64,000 nucleotides of DNA, from contig UCMW01000003.1 of NCBI GenBank assembly GCA_900473745.1, forward strand, positions 183,881 to 247,880. The letters run 5' to 3'. Numbering within the stretch: position 1 is the stretch's first letter; each line of letters starts with the position of its first letter. The notes beneath the pieces were generated by a model. The model was not told the DNA's origin, ran no database searches, and worked only from the letters and a program-made list of their open reading frames with translations. This document shows positions 28,563 to 38,810 of this stretch, piece by piece. Source of the stretch: Hyphomicrobiales bacterium (GTDB lineage Bacteria; Pseudomonadota; Alphaproteobacteria; Rhizobiales; Rhizobiaceae). The position numbers and the translations under genes are program-made.

Positions 28563-29252
28563 ATGTCTGTCATGCTGCAACTCCTTGCCGATCGCGGGCC
28601 GTCGCCTGCGTTTCCGCCCGTGTGTTCCGCAACCCCCAGGCCAACAAGATCCACCCTGGCCGGCCCGCTTCTGCCACCGAGAACCGTGGTTTTCCCCGAA
28701 GGCCTCGCCGGCTCGCCGCAATACCGCGTGGTCGACGGCTGTGTCGCCACAGCCCAGACCCTGTCGGATGGGCGGCGCCAGATCATCGACCTCGTCGGAC
28801 CCTGCCGGCTGATCGGCCTCGGGCTCGGTGGACACACCAGATATTCGGCCGAAACCCTCGGCTTCACCCGCCTGGAAGCCGTGTCGGACACCATCAGTCA
28901 GAGCGAACGGGACCTTGCGCTCAGCGAAATGCTGGAGCGAACCCAAGGTCTGGTCATGCTGCTTGGCCGCAAGACGGCGCCCGAACGCGTGGCCTTTGCC
29001 GTGCTTGATCTCGCCCGGCAATTCGGCCGCCCGGCACGCGACAAGCGGCGCGGCGCCATCACCTTCCATCTTTATCCCACCCGCGGCGACCTCGTCGATT
29101 GGCTTGGCCTCACCGTCGAGACCGTCAGCCGGTGTTTCACCCGCCTGAAGAAGGCGGGGCTCATCGACCTCGAGCGCGGCGATCTCGTCACCGTGCTCGA
29201 CCCGCAGCAGCTCTCGGGCCTCGCCGCCGGCGATCGCCCGCTTTCCCGCTGA
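28563..29252 (+). CDS. Crp/Fnr-family transcriptional regulator
   Basis: 229 aa. Cyclic-nucleotide-binding-like beta barrel (about 40-120) and a C-terminal winged helix: TRGDLVDWLGLTVETVSRCF as recognition helix, then LKKAGLIDLERGDLV. The N-terminal Cys cluster of true FNR/FnrN iron-sulfur regulators is missing (only isolated cysteines), so oxygen sensing through a cluster is unlikely. Lies 28 bp upstream of the PepSY gene and probably shares its transcript. Confidence 0.88.
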   Translation: MSVMLQLLADRGPSPAFPPVCSATPRPTRSTLAGPLLPPRTVVFPEGLAGSPQYRVVDGCVATAQTLSDGRRQIIDLVGPCRLIGLGLGGHTRYSAETLGFTRLEAVSDTISQSERDLALSEMLERTQGLVMLLGRKTAPERVAFAVLDLARQFGRPARDKRRGAITFHLYPTRGDLVDWLGLTVETVSRCFTRLKKAGLIDLERGDLVTVLDPQQLSGLAAGDRPLSR

Positions 29253-29280
29253 ACTTCTCTCCAACCAGTCGAGACCCAGG

Positions 29281-30693
29281 ATGACCATCGTTTCCGACCT
29301 CTCCCCCACCAAGGCGAACAGCAAGGATCTGTCGCGCCGCTTCTACATCACGGCCTGGCGCTGGCATTTCTATGCCGGCCTTTACGTGGCTCCCTTCCTG
29401 ATCATGCTTGCCGTCACCGGCCTGATGATGCTTTGGACGGCGACGCTTTTCGGCCGCGACGGCGAGAAGACCTACATTGTCGAGCCCCGGGCCAGCATCG
29501 CCGCCGTCTCGGCCCAAGCCGAAGCCGCCGTGCGCGAATTGCCGGGCCAGATCGTGCAATACATCGCGCCCCGCACGCCCGAGCAGGCAGCGCTCTTCCG
29601 CGTCAATCAGGGCGAGGCCTCCTTCATGGTCGCCGTCGATCCGTACCAGGCCGAGGCCCTCGGCTATTGGCAGCGTCAGACCGGTCTCTATGATCTCGCA
29701 AACGATATCCATGGCACCCTCCTGATCGGCACGCTGGGAGACCGTCTGATCGAAATCGCCGCCGGCTTCGGCATCGTTCTCGTCGTGACCGGCCTCTACC
29801 TCTGGTGGCCGCGTGACGGCCAGGGATTCGGATCCGTCCTCGTCCCGCGGTTCTCGGCCAGGGGGCGCCAGCTGTGGAAGTCGCTGCATCTGACGATCGG
29901 CTTCTATGCCTCGATCTTCCTCGTCGTCTTCCTGATCTCGGGCCTGACCTGGGCCGGCATCTGGGGCGAGAAAATGACCCAGGCCTGGAGCACCTTCCCG
30001 GCGGAGAAGTGGGACAACGTCCCCCTGTCCGATCAAACCCATGCCAGCATGAACCATGGCGGCGTGAAGCAGGTGCCCTGGACGCTGGAACAGACCCCCC
30101 TTCCGGCCTCGGGATCGGACGCAGGCCTGTCCGGCACGCCGGAAGGCCAGCCTGTCACGCTCGATGCAATCGTCATGCTCGCCCGCACGCTGGGCTTCGA
30201 CCAGCGCTTCCAGCTGGCTTTCCCCGGCGACGAGACGGCCGTCTGGACCATCTCCCGCGACACGATGAGCAATGACAGCGCCAACCCGCTTGACGATCGC
30301 ACTGTGCATGTCGACCAATATACCGGCCGCATCCTGGCCGATGTCGGTTTTGGTGACTATGGCGCAGCCGGCAAGGCCATGGCCGCTGGCATCGCCTTCC
30401 ACGAGGGCGACATGGGCCTCTGGAACCTCGTTCTCGTCAATGTCTTCTGTCTGTCGATCATCTTCCTCTCCGTCAGCGGCTTCGTCATGTGGTGGAAGCG
30501 CCGCCCGAAGGGTGCCGGACGTCTCGTGGCTCCGACCGTTGGCGAGCCTGGACCGCTTTGGAAGACCGGCGCCTTCGTCATGCTCGCGACAGCACTTCTC
30601 TTTCCGCTCTCCGGTGCCGTCCTCTTCGCGGTCCTCCTCCTGGATCTCTTTGTCTTCCGCCAAATCAAACCGCTAAAGAAAGCTCTGGGCTGA
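29281..30693 (+). CDS. PepSY-associated transmembrane protein
   Basis: 470 aa inner-membrane protein of the PepSY_TM family. Membrane segments near 35-55 (LYVAPFLIMLAVTGLMML), 155-175, 205-225, 380-405 and 420-450, with PepSY-like periplasmic regions between them. Members are often linked to ferric-siderophore reduction or haem/iron uptake. The gene follows the Crp/Fnr regulator closely. The specific substrate is inference. Confidence 0.87.
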   Translation: MTIVSDLSPTKANSKDLSRRFYITAWRWHFYAGLYVAPFLIMLAVTGLMMLWTATLFGRDGEKTYIVEPRASIAAVSAQAEAAVRELPGQIVQYIAPRTPEQAALFRVNQGEASFMVAVDPYQAEALGYWQRQTGLYDLANDIHGTLLIGTLGDRLIEIAAGFGIVLVVTGLYLWWPRDGQGFGSVLVPRFSARGRQLWKSLHLTIGFYASIFLVVFLISGLTWAGIWGEKMTQAWSTFPAEKWDNVPLSDQTHASMNHGGVKQVPWTLEQTPLPASGSDAGLSGTPEGQPVTLDAIVMLARTLGFDQRFQLAFPGDETAVWTISRDTMSNDSANPLDDRTVHVDQYTGRILADVGFGDYGAAGKAMAAGIAFHEGDMGLWNLVLVNVFCLSIIFLSVSGFVMWWKRRPKGAGRLVAPTVGEPGPLWKTGAFVMLATALLFPLSGAVLFAVLLLDLFVFRQIKPLKKALG

Positions 30694-30876
30694 CCGGAAT
30701 TTGGCGCCCCGAGATGCGGGGGGCGTCGGCCCGCCAGCAGTCACGTTCCGCAAAAATAATGGAACAATGGAACCGCTTCGTCATTTGCAAACCATGTGAC
30801 CGGTGCGCCGTCGATCGATGATCGGCGCGCCGGCACGTTTGCGTCTGATCTTTCAACGGAGGTTTCAGCCCGGTTC

Positions 30877-32652
30877 ATGTGTGGCATTTGTGGAGAAGTG
30901 AGATTCGATGGCGCCTCGCCGTCGGTAGCGGCAGTTTCGATCATGGCGGATGTTCTGGCCCCCCGCGGGCCGGATTCGGCCGGCGTGATGGTCAGGGGTA
31001 ATGTCGGGCTCGGCCATCGCCGATTGCGCATCCTCGACCTCTCCGACAAATCGCAGCAGCCCATGGTCGATCCCGATCTCGGCCTCTCGCTCGTCTTCAA
31101 CGGTTGCATCTACAATTTCCGTGAACTGCGCGCAGAACTGCAGTCCAAGGGCTACCGTTTCTTTTCCGATGGCGACACCGAAGTGATCCTGAAGGCCTGG
31201 CATGCCTGGGGCACGGACTGCGTCTCCCGCTTCCACGGCATGTTCGCCTTCGCGATTCACGAGCGCGACACCGGTCGCGTCGTCATGGCGCGCGACCGTT
31301 TCGGTATCAAGCCGCTCTATCTGGCCGAAGTCTCCGGCGGCCTGCGTTTCGCCTCCTCGCTACCGGCCCTCGTCAAGGCAGGCGGTGTCGACACCGCGAT
31401 CGATGTGACGGCCCTTCATCATTACATGACCTTTCACGCCGTCGTGCCGCCGCCGCGCACGATTTACAAGGGCGTGCGCAAGCTGCCGCCGGCGACGATC
31501 CGCGTCTACCAGCCGGACGGAAGCTTTGAGGACAAGCGTTACTGGGATCCGGCCTATACGCGCCGGCCCGAAGACGCGCGTTTGAGCCGCGAGGACTGGC
31601 AAGAGCAACTGCTTGATGCGCTCCGTCTCGCCGTCAAGCGCCGGATGATTGCAGACGTGCCGGTCGGCGTCCTGCTGTCCGGCGGCGTCGATTCCAGCCT
31701 GATCGTCGGACTTTTGGCGGAAGCCGGCCAGACGGGCTTGATGAGCTTCTCCGTCGGCTTCGAAGAGGCCAATGGCGAAAAGGGCGACGAATTCGTCTAT
31801 TCCGACCTGATCGCTGAGCGCTTCGGCACCGATCACCACAAGATCTTCGTGCCTTCGGCCGATCTGATGGGCGCGCTTCCCGGCACCATCGCCGCCATGT
31901 CCGAGCCCATGGTCTCCTACGACAATGTCGGCTTCTATCTACTGTCGAAGGAAGTCTCGAAACATATCAAAGTGGTGCAGTCGGGCCAGGGCGCCGACGA
32001 GGTCTTCGGCGGTTATCATTGGTATCCGCCGCTGGTCGGCTCCACCGATGTCGTCGGCGACTACGGCCGTGCCTTCCGCGACCGCTCGCATGAAAAACTG
32101 CGGACCCAGCTACAGGACCGCTGGATAGCCGATGGAGACGTCAGCGGCGACCTGCTGCGCGAACATCTCCTGCGCTCCGGTGCCGATACCCCGGTCGATC
32201 AGGCACTTCGCCTCGACACCAACGTCATGCTGGTCGACGATCCGGTCAAGCGCGTCGACAACATGACCATGGCCTGGGGCCTCGAAGCCCGCGTCCCCTT
32301 CCTCGATCATGAACTGGTCGAACTCGCCGCCCGCATCCCCCCTGAGGAAAAGTTGCGCGACGGCGGCAAGGGCATCGTCAAGGACGTCGCCCGCAAGGTC
32401 ATCCCCTCCGAGGTCATCGACCGCAAGAAGGGCTACTTCCCCGTTCCGCAGCTGAAATACATCGCCGGCCCCTATCTCGACATGCTCCGCGACGCCCTGT
32501 CGTCACAGGCTGCCCGCGAACGAGGCCTCTTCCGCCAGGACTATATCGATCGTCTGGTGGCCGATCCCGCCTCGCATATCACGCCGCTGCAGGGTTCCGA
32601 GCTCTGGCAGATCGGCCTTCTCGAAATGTGGTTGCAGGCTCAGGAGAACTGA
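30877..32652 (+). CDS. N-acetylglutaminylglutamine amidotransferase (AsnB-like)
   Basis: 591 aa. Class II glutamine amidotransferase domain with N-terminal catalytic Cys2 (MCGICGEVRF), then an asparagine-synthetase ATP-PPase domain with SGGVDSS at 268-274. Immediate pairing with a GNAT/ATP-grasp gene identifies the NAGGN osmolyte pathway, in which this enzyme amidates N-acetylglutaminylglutamine. The start is fixed by the need for Cys2; AACGGAGGT lies 14 bases upstream. One base separates its stop from the next start. Confidence 0.92.
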   Translation: MCGICGEVRFDGASPSVAAVSIMADVLAPRGPDSAGVMVRGNVGLGHRRLRILDLSDKSQQPMVDPDLGLSLVFNGCIYNFRELRAELQSKGYRFFSDGDTEVILKAWHAWGTDCVSRFHGMFAFAIHERDTGRVVMARDRFGIKPLYLAEVSGGLRFASSLPALVKAGGVDTAIDVTALHHYMTFHAVVPPPRTIYKGVRKLPPATIRVYQPDGSFEDKRYWDPAYTRRPEDARLSREDWQEQLLDALRLAVKRRMIADVPVGVLLSGGVDSSLIVGLLAEAGQTGLMSFSVGFEEANGEKGDEFVYSDLIAERFGTDHHKIFVPSADLMGALPGTIAAMSEPMVSYDNVGFYLLSKEVSKHIKVVQSGQGADEVFGGYHWYPPLVGSTDVVGDYGRAFRDRSHEKLRTQLQDRWIADGDVSGDLLREHLLRSGADTPVDQALRLDTNVMLVDDPVKRVDNMTMAWGLEARVPFLDHELVELAARIPPEEKLRDGGKGIVKDVARKVIPSEVIDRKKGYFPVPQLKYIAGPYLDMLRDALSSQAARERGLFRQDYIDRLVADPASHITPLQGSELWQIGLLEMWLQAQEN

Positions 32653-32653
32653 C

Positions 32654-34456
32654 GTGAGCAAGGCCGAAAAGAAGATCGCCACCCAGCCGCGCAAGGCACG
32701 TCGCGGCAATGCCCTGTCCCACCGTCTGACCCGCCTCCGCACGCCCGGCGGTGGCCAGGGATCGACGCCTCGTCATTCCGAAGCGGATGTAAGCAACCGC
32801 AACATCGCCCTTGATTGCGGCTGGGGGCGCTTGCTCTTCACCCCCACTTTCGATCGCTATCAGGACCTCCTCGACGCTCTGCGCGAAGAAGCCCCCGATA
32901 CGCGCGACATCGCCTTCCACGTCGGCGATCCCCATGTCCTGCTCGCCCAGGCGCCGCAGGAGATCTTCCTCGACCCCTCCCATACCTTCCGTCTTGACCT
33001 CTCAACCTATCGCGCCGGTGGCCGCCGGCCGAAGGGCGTCACCTTCAGACGCTTCTCGTCCGAGAGCGATGTGGCTGGCATCAACGCGGTCTATGCCAGC
33101 TGCGGCATGGTCCAGGTGCGCGAGGACTTCTTCACCGGCGAGCGCGACAACCGCCCGGTCACCTATTTCGTCGCCCAGGACGATCTGACCGGCGAGATCG
33201 TCGGCACCGTTACCGGCATCGACCATCATCGCCTGTTCGACGACCCGGAGCGCGGCGCCTCGCTGTGGTGCCTCGCGGTCCATCCCCAGGCTCGCCAGCC
33301 GGGCATCGGCGAAGGCCTGGTGCGCATCCTCGCTGAACATTTCCAGGCCCGCGGCCTCGCCTATCTCGATCTCTCCGTCCTGCATGACAACGACAAGGCG
33401 ATCGGCCTTTATGAGAAGCTCGGCTTCCGCCGCGTGCCGCTCTTCGCCGTCAAGCGGAAGAACGCCATCAACGAGAAATTCTTCGCCCAGCCGATCGAGG
33501 GCTACGAGGCACTTAACCCCTATGCCCGCCTGATCGTCGACGAGGCGCTCCGCCGCGGCATCCATGTCGAGGTGACCGATCCCGAGGGCGGTTTCTTCCG
33601 CCTGAACCATGGCGGCCGCAGCATCCATTGCCGCGAAAGCCTTTCGGATCTCACTTCTTCGGTCGCCATGTCGATTTGCGACGACAAGGCCGTCACCCGA
33701 CGTTTCGCCGAAGCGGCCGGTCTGAGCGTCCCCGCACAGCTCTCCGCTGACGCCCCCGAGGCGGAAAAGCAGGCCTTTCTCGAAAGACATGGCAAGCTGG
33801 TCGTGAAACCCGCACGCGGCGAACAGGGTAGGGGCATCTCGGTCGGCATTTCCTCGATGGACGCCCTGCACTCCGCCATCCGTATGGCCCGCCAGGTCTG
33901 CGACCGCGTGCTTCTGGAAGCCTGCTTCGAAGGCGAGGACCTGCGCCTCGTCGTCATCGACTACAAGCTCGTCGCTGCCGCCGTCCGCCGCCCGCCGCGT
34001 GTGGTCGGCGATGGCCGCTCGCCGATCCGCAAGCTGATCGAACAGCAGTCGCGCCGCCGGGCTGCCGCAACCGGCGGTGAGAGCCGCATCCCCGTTGATG
34101 CCGAGACGAAGCGTTGCCTCGCCGAACAGGACCTCGATCTCGACAGCGTGTTGGAAGAGGGCCGCGAGATCACGGTCCGCAAGGCCGCCAATCTCCACAC
34201 CGGCGGCACGATCCACGACGTCACCGCGACCGTCCATCCCGACCTCGTCGATGCCGCCTGCCGGATCGCCAAGGCCATCAAGATCCCGGTCGTCGGCATC
34301 GATTTCATGGTCCGCGATCCTGCCGAACCGGACTATGTTTTTATCGAAGCCAACGAGCGCCCGGGCCTTGCCAATCACGAGCCGCAGCCGACGGCCGCGC
34401 GCTTTATCGAACTCCTCTTTCCCGGAAGCCGCGTGGTTTCGCCCATTCAGTCCTGA
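32654..34456 (+). CDS. ngg: N-acetylglutaminylglutamine synthetase (GNAT plus ATP-grasp)
   Basis: 600 aa fusion, GTG start. The GNAT acetyltransferase domain (about 125-275, with AVHPQARQPGIGEGLVRIL as acetyl-CoA loop and LYEKLGFRRVP) precedes an ATP-grasp ligase domain (about 290-595, KLVVKPARGEQGRGI and IEANERPGLANH) related to cyanophycin synthetase. It should acetylate glutamine and join a second glutamine, supplying the dipeptide amidated by the upstream gene, for osmotic-stress protection. The third gene often linked to this pair, an M42-type peptidase, is not here. Confidence 0.92.
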   Translation: MSKAEKKIATQPRKARRGNALSHRLTRLRTPGGGQGSTPRHSEADVSNRNIALDCGWGRLLFTPTFDRYQDLLDALREEAPDTRDIAFHVGDPHVLLAQAPQEIFLDPSHTFRLDLSTYRAGGRRPKGVTFRRFSSESDVAGINAVYASCGMVQVREDFFTGERDNRPVTYFVAQDDLTGEIVGTVTGIDHHRLFDDPERGASLWCLAVHPQARQPGIGEGLVRILAEHFQARGLAYLDLSVLHDNDKAIGLYEKLGFRRVPLFAVKRKNAINEKFFAQPIEGYEALNPYARLIVDEALRRGIHVEVTDPEGGFFRLNHGGRSIHCRESLSDLTSSVAMSICDDKAVTRRFAEAAGLSVPAQLSADAPEAEKQAFLERHGKLVVKPARGEQGRGISVGISSMDALHSAIRMARQVCDRVLLEACFEGEDLRLVVIDYKLVAAAVRRPPRVVGDGRSPIRKLIEQQSRRRAAATGGESRIPVDAETKRCLAEQDLDLDSVLEEGREITVRKAANLHTGGTIHDVTATVHPDLVDAACRIAKAIKIPVVGIDFMVRDPAEPDYVFIEANERPGLANHEPQPTAARFIELLFPGSRVVSPIQS

Positions 34457-34542
34457 CCATGTCCGTCTCCCTCGGTTCTAAGGTACGCCGGAACAGCGAG
34501 CCTTGTATGCGAGTTGGATGTAGAACGAAGAGGAGATGGGAA

Positions 34543-34989
34543 ATGGATCGCAGCAGAGAAGACGCACCCAACTGGGAACCGAAGCCGGATGATCACCTGA
34601 CCATCCGGCCCGTGGAACTGGAAGCCCGGCAGCACGATGCGGCTGTCCTATCGGGCGCAGAGGGACATCAGGAACCTCTGAACCTCTACCGCCTGGTGCC
34701 GACGGCAGAGCCCGATGACCCACGCTGGGAGAATTCGCCCTACCAGGGCGAAGTGACCGTCGCCGCCCGCTCGTCCGGTGATGCTCGCATCGTCGCGGCC
34801 GCGCGTGAGCTCGACTATATGGAGATCGATGCGAAGCCGGCCGAAGACGTGACGACCGCCATGGCAAGCGCCTTTCGCTCGGAAAAACTTTACACCGTGA
34901 TCGAAGTCGATCGCGACCGCACGGATCTGACACGCGGCATCGTCGATGGCGACATCGCTATCGATGTCATCAAACCTGTGCAGGAATGA
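34543..34989 (+). CDS. Hypothetical acidic protein (148 aa)
   Basis: Begins at ATG 34543 after GAGGAGAT. Soluble, acidic and without signal or membrane segment. Visible pieces: DDHLTIRPVELEARQHDAAV, a Pro-rich middle and a C-terminal half with alternating hydrophobic strands (KLYTVIEVDRDRTDLTRGIVDGDIAIDVI). Not recognised. Lies 86 bp after the NAGGN synthetase, so it may belong to the same stress unit, and ends at a strong hairpin. Confidence 0.65.
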   Translation: MDRSREDAPNWEPKPDDHLTIRPVELEARQHDAAVLSGAEGHQEPLNLYRLVPTAEPDDPRWENSPYQGEVTVAARSSGDARIVAAARELDYMEIDAKPAEDVTTAMASAFRSEKLYTVIEVDRDRTDLTRGIVDGDIAIDVIKPVQE

Positions 34990-35010
34990 GAGCTTTTCGC
35001 ACGCAGGATG

Positions 35011-35043
35011 ACAGTCGAGGCCGCAATCGGCCTCGACTGTCTT
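35011..35043 (+). terminator. Hairpin terminator after 34543-34989
   Basis: Perfect 13-bp stem (35011-35023 with 35028-35040) and loop CAAT, followed by CTTT. It also separates the convergent ftsK gene; the U-run is short, so efficiency is uncertain. Confidence 0.65.
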
Positions 35044-35052
35044 TGGAAGACC

Positions 35053-38000
35053 TCAGCCTTCGAAATCGCCCTCGGCGCTCACCTCGCGCCCTCCGACGAT
35101 GATCGCCCGCTTGCCGACATGGTTGGCGGCACCCACGATGCCCTCCTGCTCCATGCGTTCCACCAGCGAGGCAGCCTTGTTGTAGCCGATCGAGAGCCGG
35201 CGCTGGATGTAGGAGGTCGAGCACTTCTTGTCCCGCAGCACCACCTTGACCGCCTTGTCGTAGAGATCGTTGCCGTCCTCTTCGCCCATGGCGCTCTTGT
35301 CGAAAACGGCAACGTCCTCTTCTGGCTCGTCTTCCACTTCATCGGCATCTTCGGTCACGGTGCCGAGATAATCCGGACGTCCCTGCATCTTCAGATGCGC
35401 GACCACCTTCTCGACTTCCTCGTCGGAAACGAAGGGTCCATGCACGCGGGCGATACGTCCGCCGCCGACCATATGCAGCATGTCGCCCTGGCCGAGCAGG
35501 TGTTCGGCACCCGGCTCACCGAGGATCGTGCGGCTGTCGATCTTCGACGTCACCTGGAAAGAGACACGCGTCGGGAAGTTCGCCTTGATCGTGCCGGTGA
35601 TGACATCGACGGACGGACGCTGCGTTGCCATGATCAGGTGGATGCCCGCCGCACGCGCCATCTGCGCCAGGCGCTGGATCGCCCCTTCGATTTCCTTGCC
35701 GGCGACCATCATCAGGTCGGCCATCTCGTCGACCACGACGACGATGTAGGGCATCGGCGAAAGGTCGAGCTCCTGCTCCTCATAGACGATCTCGCCGCTC
35801 TGCCGGTCAAAGCCGGTCTGCACGCTGACGGTGATCGTCTCGCCCTTCTCGCGCGCCTGGGCGGCCCGGGCATTGTAGCCGTCGATGTTGCGCACGCCGA
35901 GGCGGCTCATTTTGCGATAGCGGTCCTCCATCTCGCGCACCGCCCATTTCAGCGCCATCACGGCCTTCTTCGGATCGGTGACGACGGGGGTGAGCAGATG
36001 CGGGATACCGTCATAGACGGAAAGCTCAAGCATCTTCGGATCCACCATGATCAAGCGGCATTCGTCCGGCCGGAAGCGGTAGAGCAGCGACAGGATCATC
36101 GTGTTGATCGCCACCGACTTGCCCGAGCCCGTGGTGCCGGCGACCAGCAGATGCGGCATTTTCGCGAGTTCCGCGATCACGGGTTCGCCGCCGATCGTCT
36201 TGCCGAGGCAAACCGGCAGCTTGTAGCGCGTCTCGGCATAATCGGGCGTCTCGATCAACTCGCGCAGATAGACCGTCTCGCGAACCGGGTTCGGCAGCTC
36301 GATGCCGATCACGTTGCGACCGGGCACGACCGCGACACGGGCAGAAAGCGCCGACATCGAACGGGCGATGTCGTCTGAGAGGCCGATGACGCGCGAGGAT
36401 TTGACCCCCGGCGCCGGCTCGAATTCGTAGAGTGTGACAACCGGGCCGGGCCGCACGTCGATCACTTCGCCCTTGATGCCGAAATCTTCGAGCACGCTTT
36501 CCAACAATCCCGCGCTCTGTTCCAGCGCCTCCGCCGTCATCGTGACGCCGGTCTGGACCGGCGGCATCTGCAGGAAGTCCAGGTAAGGCAGCTCGTATTC
36601 GCCTGCGCCGAGCGCGTCCTGCGCCTTGAACAGCGGCTGGCGGGGCAGGGCGGCCGACATCGGAGCGATGGATGGCTGGCTTATCTGAACGGACGCCGGC
36701 ACGGCAAGTTCGAGCGGCGCGACCGTCTCCGTGGTCACCGAGGCCGGCGGCAAGGCGAAGGTCGCCGCCGTAACGTCGCGACGGGCGACTTCCCGGTAGA
36801 GTGCCACGACCGATCCGGCCGTTGCCTCGAAAGCCGGCTTGCGCGGGATGGCCCCAACGAACTGGACGTTTGTTGCAAGCGCGTCAGGCCGATAACGCAC
36901 CACTTCGGCGCGCGCGGCAGGCGCTGCCCGCGGGGTCGGCGCCGGAATGGTCCGGACAGGTTGGGAAACAGCCGGTGCAACCGTCTGGCGGGTGGCTTGC
37001 AGACGGGCCTGTGTAAACGGCGGCGAAACGACGGGCCGCACCATTTCGGCGTCAGAAGGCATCTCCACCGGCTCGATCATCGCCTCGAAGAAGATATGAT
37101 CGGACAGCAGCGCTGCGATCGGCAGCCTCTCCGGCTTCGCCTCGGGTTCCACGACCTGAGATGCGACCGATGCATGACCTTCAGGCAGCCGGGCGGCCGG
37201 AGCCGTCATCTGTGCCCAGGCAGCAAAGCCGGACGGGGCTTGTGGCGTGACCGCCGTCGTCACTGCGGGAGGCTGGGTCGGCACGGGCGTCGGGACGGGT
37301 TCCGGCGCGGTTTGAACCGGCGTTCGCAGGAAGGCATTGCGCACCATCGGTGCGCGCGTGGTCTGGGCCGATTGCTGGGCCGCCAGACGCGCGGCCTCGG
37401 CCTGCTGTGCCAGCGAACGCTGCAGATGCGGCGGTACGGAAGCCTCGCTCGTTCCGCGCTGTGCTGCGCCGATCGTCGCGGCCTGGGTGCTGGCGAGCAC
37501 GCTGCGCATGCCCTGGACCAGCGGTGCCGGCTGCATGGTTTGCGGCGCTGGTCCGATCTCGCTGCCGGCACCATCCGCGATCGATGCTTCCCAGGCAGCC
37601 TGTTCGGCCTGCTGGCGTGCCAGTTCGCGACGGAGCTTGTAGGTCAGCGCCCGTGCGCCGATGGCGTCCGGCGGCTGCGGCAGCGTCACGGATGCCGGTA
37701 CCCGCGGAGCCGGGGGCTGGGGCGCTGGCGCGGCGGCCCCGGTCCGTGGCAGCCCGGCAAAGGGCACCCCGGTCGAAGGCGAGGCCGTTCGCGCAGGTGG
37801 CTTGGGCGTGGACATGTGATGCCGCGTCGGCTGTGCCGTTGGAGCGGGCTGCGGCTGCAGGGCTTGCTGGACGGGGATCGTCCGCGCCGGAGTGCCAGCG
37901 GGAGCGCTGACAAACGTGTTCGTTGGCGTGCCGGCCGACTGGGCGAGGGCGTTTGCCTCCGCTTCGGACTTGGAGGGCGCGCGATCCGGCGTGCGGGTGA

Positions 38001-38154
38001 AGCGCACGTTCGGCCCCAGCACGAAGGCCTTCTGCCAGACAGGCGTTTCCTCGCGACCCTCGATCTGGTTTGCCGCCGACTGATCGGCGCCCTGACCTTC
38101 ATTCTCCCCTGACTGATTGACCTGATAAGCGGAACTGGAACGGGGAGGGTGCAT
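35053..38154 (-). CDS. ftsK: DNA translocase FtsK/SpoIIIE, soluble form (FtsK2)
   Basis: 1033 aa. No membrane helices are visible at the N-terminus; instead residues ~60-520 are a long Pro/Ala/Gln-rich linker. The C-terminal motor has the FtsK alpha domain, Walker A GTTGSGKS at 673-680, Walker [15 protein letters not shown], and the gamma winged helix ([23 protein letters not shown]) that reads KOPS/SRS-type sequences. Rhizobia often carry a membrane-bound FtsK as well; this looks like the cytosolic paralogue that pumps chromosome ends during division. Start ATG 38154 follows AGG at short spacing. Confidence 0.9.
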   Translation of the reverse strand: MHPPRSSSAYQVNQSGENEGQGADQSAANQIEGREETPVWQKAFVLGPNVRFTRTPDRAPSKSEAEANALAQSAGTPTNTFVSAPAGTPARTIPVQQALQPQPAPTAQPTRHHMSTPKPPARTASPSTGVPFAGLPRTGAAAPAPQPPAPRVPASVTLPQPPDAIGARALTYKLRRELARQQAEQAAWEASIADGAGSEIGPAPQTMQPAPLVQGMRSVLASTQAATIGAAQRGTSEASVPPHLQRSLAQQAEAARLAAQQSAQTTRAPMVRNAFLRTPVQTAPEPVPTPVPTQPPAVTTAVTPQAPSGFAAWAQMTAPAARLPEGHASVASQVVEPEAKPERLPIAALLSDHIFFEAMIEPVEMPSDAEMVRPVVSPPFTQARLQATRQTVAPAVSQPVRTIPAPTPRAAPAARAEVVRYRPDALATNVQFVGAIPRKPAFEATAGSVVALYREVARRDVTAATFALPPASVTTETVAPLELAVPASVQISQPSIAPMSAALPRQPLFKAQDALGAGEYELPYLDFLQMPPVQTGVTMTAEALEQSAGLLESVLEDFGIKGEVIDVRPGPVVTLYEFEPAPGVKSSRVIGLSDDIARSMSALSARVAVVPGRNVIGIELPNPVRETVYLRELIETPDYAETRYKLPVCLGKTIGGEPVIAELAKMPHLLVAGTTGSGKSVAINTMILSLLYRFRPDECRLIMVDPKMLELSVYDGIPHLLTPVVTDPKKAVMALKWAVREMEDRYRKMSRLGVRNIDGYNARAAQAREKGETITVSVQTGFDRQSGEIVYEEQELDLSPMPYIVVVVDEMADLMMVAGKEIEGAIQRLAQMARAAGIHLIMATQRPSVDVITGTIKANFPTRVSFQVTSKIDSRTILGEPGAEHLLGQGDMLHMVGGGRIARVHGPFVSDEEVEKVVAHLKMQGRPDYLGTVTEDADEVEDEPEEDVAVFDKSAMGEEDGNDLYDKAVKVVLRDKKCSTSYIQRRLSIGYNKAASLVERMEQEGIVGAANHVGKRAIIVGGREVSAEGDFEG

Positions 38155-38408
38155 CGGAAACCTGAACGCTGGCGGGATACAAGAACGCGAAAACTGAGCT
38201 ATCTGAGTAGAAAATAAAGGTTAACGACCGCTTTCCGTCCGGCAGAAATCTCTAATGCATGAAAGGGCACAAATCGCCTTCCCGGACCCCGATGCCGCTG
38301 TTGCCAAAGCCGAATTTTGCTCCAGGGCGGAAGAAGCGGCAGACCAAGTTTTTTTCTCGCGCCGGCTCTGCGCTCAGGCTATGGACGGACACGAACAGAA
38401 AGCCGGTC

Positions 38409-38801
38409 ATGTCCAAGAAAGAGAAGCCCAGCCCGTTGAAGAAGCTCTTGAAAGCCTGGACCGCCGCCACGTCGGAAGAGCGTCAGGCCTTTCTCGATTT
38501 CGTCTCGGCCGAATCGCGAGCGAGGGGAGAGAGCACTCGGCCGATCGAGGCGACCGAGTCGGTCCAGGAGGACGCTGCAGCCCTGATCGCCAACGGCCGC
38601 TATCTTCTTCCCTCCACGATCGAACGCATCGAGGCGGTCATGCGCGCCCGCCGGCTCACCCCGTCGGGCGTCATGGCCGAGCTCGGCTTTTCCAGCCGCG
38701 ACGCCTCGCTCACCCGGGCGCTGGCCATGAAGGCGGCCCTCAGGCTCTCGGTCATCGCAGCCCTTGCCGACTGGCTCACCCGCCACGAACCGGGCGCTTG
38801 A
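38409..38801 (+). CDS. Hypothetical protein with helical C-terminus
   Basis: 130 aa from ATG 38409; the frame extends to 38259 but the upstream part has no ribosome site. Basic N-terminus (MSKKEKPSPLKKLLKAW), acidic middle, and a C-terminal segment (RYLLPSTIERIEAVMRARRLTPSGVMAELGFSSRDASLTRAL) that looks like a helix-turn-helix-type helical bundle. Possibly DNA-binding, but not recognised. Ends 9 bp before yigZ and divergent from ftsK. Confidence 0.6.
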   Translation: MSKKEKPSPLKKLLKAWTAATSEERQAFLDFVSAESRARGESTRPIEATESVQEDAAALIANGRYLLPSTIERIEAVMRARRLTPSGVMAELGFSSRDASLTRALAMKAALRLSVIAALADWLTRHEPGA

Positions 38802-38810
38802 GGCAGCGCC

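Noticed and set aside
28563..29252. Naming the regulator FnrN or FixK
   Set aside because: The N-terminal cysteine cluster of FnrN is missing and no fix-type neighbours are present.
29188..30663. Long minus-strand frame opposite the PepSY gene
   Set aside because: Antisense shadow with no family resemblance.
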